Below are positions 5,226 to 5,849 of a DNA stretch of 5,849 bases, one piece after another; the first letter of the stretch is position 1, and each line of letters starts with the position of its first letter. The position numbers and the translations under genes are program-made. This DNA is from Microcoleaceae cyanobacterium UBA11344. Lineage in GTDB: Bacteria > Cyanobacteriota > Cyanobacteriia > Cyanobacteriales > Microcoleaceae. A model generated the notes under the pieces. That model had not been told where the DNA came from. It saw nothing but the letters and a program-made list of their open reading frames with translations, and ran no database searches. The DNA lies in the NCBI GenBank assembly GCA_003483675.1, contig DMYK01000141.1:1-5849 (forward strand). Direction: 5' to 3'.

Positions 5226-5642
5226 TTATTCAAATCTAATTTCCGCATCGCCAACAGAGATGACTGCTTGAAAACGAGTCAGAAAATCCATACCAAGAAG
5301 ACCATCTATACGAAGATTTGGCGGTATATCGTGGGCAAATACGTCAAAGTTTTCTATGAATTGACCCACGCAATTAAACCAAGATACATTAATTACAGGA
5401 GCATAAATTCTTCCTTGACCAGTAACTAATTCTTGCCTGCGTAAAGGATTGCGCGTATCGTAACCCAGATTTTGTAATACTTGAACTGGCAATATTGTGA
5501 AGCTAGATCCAGTATCTACCAATAAACGCACCCGCACAAAATCCCCCCCTTCTCTACTGCCAACAGTTGCTTGCACGGCTAGCAAATTTTGGCCATAACG
5601 CAACAAACGGTAAACTTTCTGATAAGCTGGCATTTTCGTCAC
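5226..5642 (-). CDS. retropepsin-like aspartic protease family protein
   Basis: A 138-residue single-domain protein. It has the retroviral-type aspartic protease signature L-L-V-D-T-G-S-S-F-T-I-L (residues 40-51, putative catalytic D43) and the second family motif I-D-G-L-L-G-M-D-F-L (112-121). One D-T-G per chain means an active enzyme would have to be a homodimer. No signal peptide or membrane segment is visible, so it is probably cytoplasmic. The GTG at 5642 is chosen because GTGA overlaps the stop of the upstream frame by 4 nt, a classic coupled arrangement; an ATG three codons later (5633) would give 135 residues. Such small clan AA proteins are frequent in cyanobacteria, but substrates are unknown. 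Some family members may bind peptides rather than cut them. The gene is followed after 24 bp by menH; I infer shared transcription, not shared function. Confidence 0.85.
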   Translation of the reverse strand: MTKMPAYQKVYRLLRYGQNLLAVQATVGSREGGDFVRVRLLVDTGSSFTILPVQVLQNLGYDTRNPLRRQELVTGQGRIYAPVINVSWFNCVGQFIENFDVFAHDIPPNLRIDGLLGMDFLTRFQAVISVGDAEIRFE

Positions 5643-5849
5643 AACATCACTGCTAGGTTGTCAGGTATCGATCCAGTATATTCTATTGCTACAGATTTTC
5701 CATTCCTTAATGAAAGCTTACTGTAAATTTCATCGCGTTCTGTTGCATGGGCTAAAACTTCACCTCGAATCACGCTGAATTCTTCGTCTAATTCAGGATT
5801 GACGATGAGTACCCACTCATCAGGATATAGGCTAAAAATTTCTTCTAGG
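5639..5849 (-). CDS. uncharacterised small protein, C-terminal 69 residues, coupled to the retropepsin-like gene
   Basis: Reading leftward from 5848, a frame stays open for 69 codons to a TGA at 5639-5641; its start lies beyond the right edge. The sequence contains Y-P-D-E-W-V-L-I-V-N-P-E-L-D (residues 8-21 of the visible part), then G-E-V-L-A-H-A-T-E-R-D-E-I-Y and near the end I-E-Y-T-G-S-I-P. I recognise this as the type of short protein encoded just ahead of retropepsin-like genes in cyanobacteria, but no function is known to me. It is acidic and shows no membrane segment or catalytic motif. The frame is supported by the absence of stops, the protein-like composition and the 4-nt GTGA overlap with the next gene, which implies coupled translation. 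A complex partner, regulator or substrate of the protease are all possible. Confidence 0.75.
   Translation of the reverse strand, partial: LEEIFSLYPDEWVLIVNPELDEEFSVIRGEVLAHATERDEIYSKLSLRNGKSVAIEYTGSIPDNLAVML

Overview
The window looks like chromosomal DNA of a filamentous cyanobacterium, probably of the Oscillatoriales (Microcoleus/Oscillatoria-like). Four exact copies of the HIP1 octamer GCGATCGC occur in 5.8 kb, where about 0.1 would be expected by chance. Tandem 7-bp repeats (STRR type) fill the intergenic spaces, and the phylloquinone (vitamin K1) genes are of cyanobacterial type. The genus-level guess is inference; the cyanobacterial call is firm.

Layout, left to right. (1) The 3' end of a TerB-like gene (+), then a short repeat-filled gap. 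(2) A 4HBT-family hotdog thioesterase (+), the cyanobacterial type that hydrolyses 1,4-dihydroxy-2-naphthoyl-CoA. (3) A ketopantoate reductase family gene, panE-like (+). (4) A convergent gap of about 200 bp holding a heptamer array and a 90-bp MITE-like element with perfect 14-bp terminal inverted repeats. (5) Minus-strand genes, read right to left: the C-terminal part of a small uncharacterised protein, a retropepsin-like protein overlapping it by 4 nt (GTGA), then menH, menC and menE.

How the genes work together. MenH (SHCHC synthase), MenC (o-succinylbenzoate synthase) and MenE (o-succinylbenzoate-CoA ligase) catalyse three consecutive steps of the naphthoquinone pathway, and they are transcribed in pathway order. 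The thioesterase on the other strand acts two steps later, after MenB, which is not in the window. The product is phylloquinone, the A1 electron carrier of photosystem I. PanE would supply pantoate for pantothenate and CoA; its link to the men genes may only be proximity.

No clearly new system is visible. The most distinctive signal is how far small repeats have entered coding sequence. A heptamer array is translated in frame inside MenE just before its nucleotide-binding loop. The last residues of MenH and its stop codon come from a relic of the MITE terminus plus a second inverted-repeat element. The thioesterase stop codon lies in the first unit of another heptamer array. The retropepsin/small-protein pair upstream of menH is the least understood gene content. 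No stretch over 300 bases lacks a gene. No tRNA, rRNA, CRISPR array or riboswitch was recognised.
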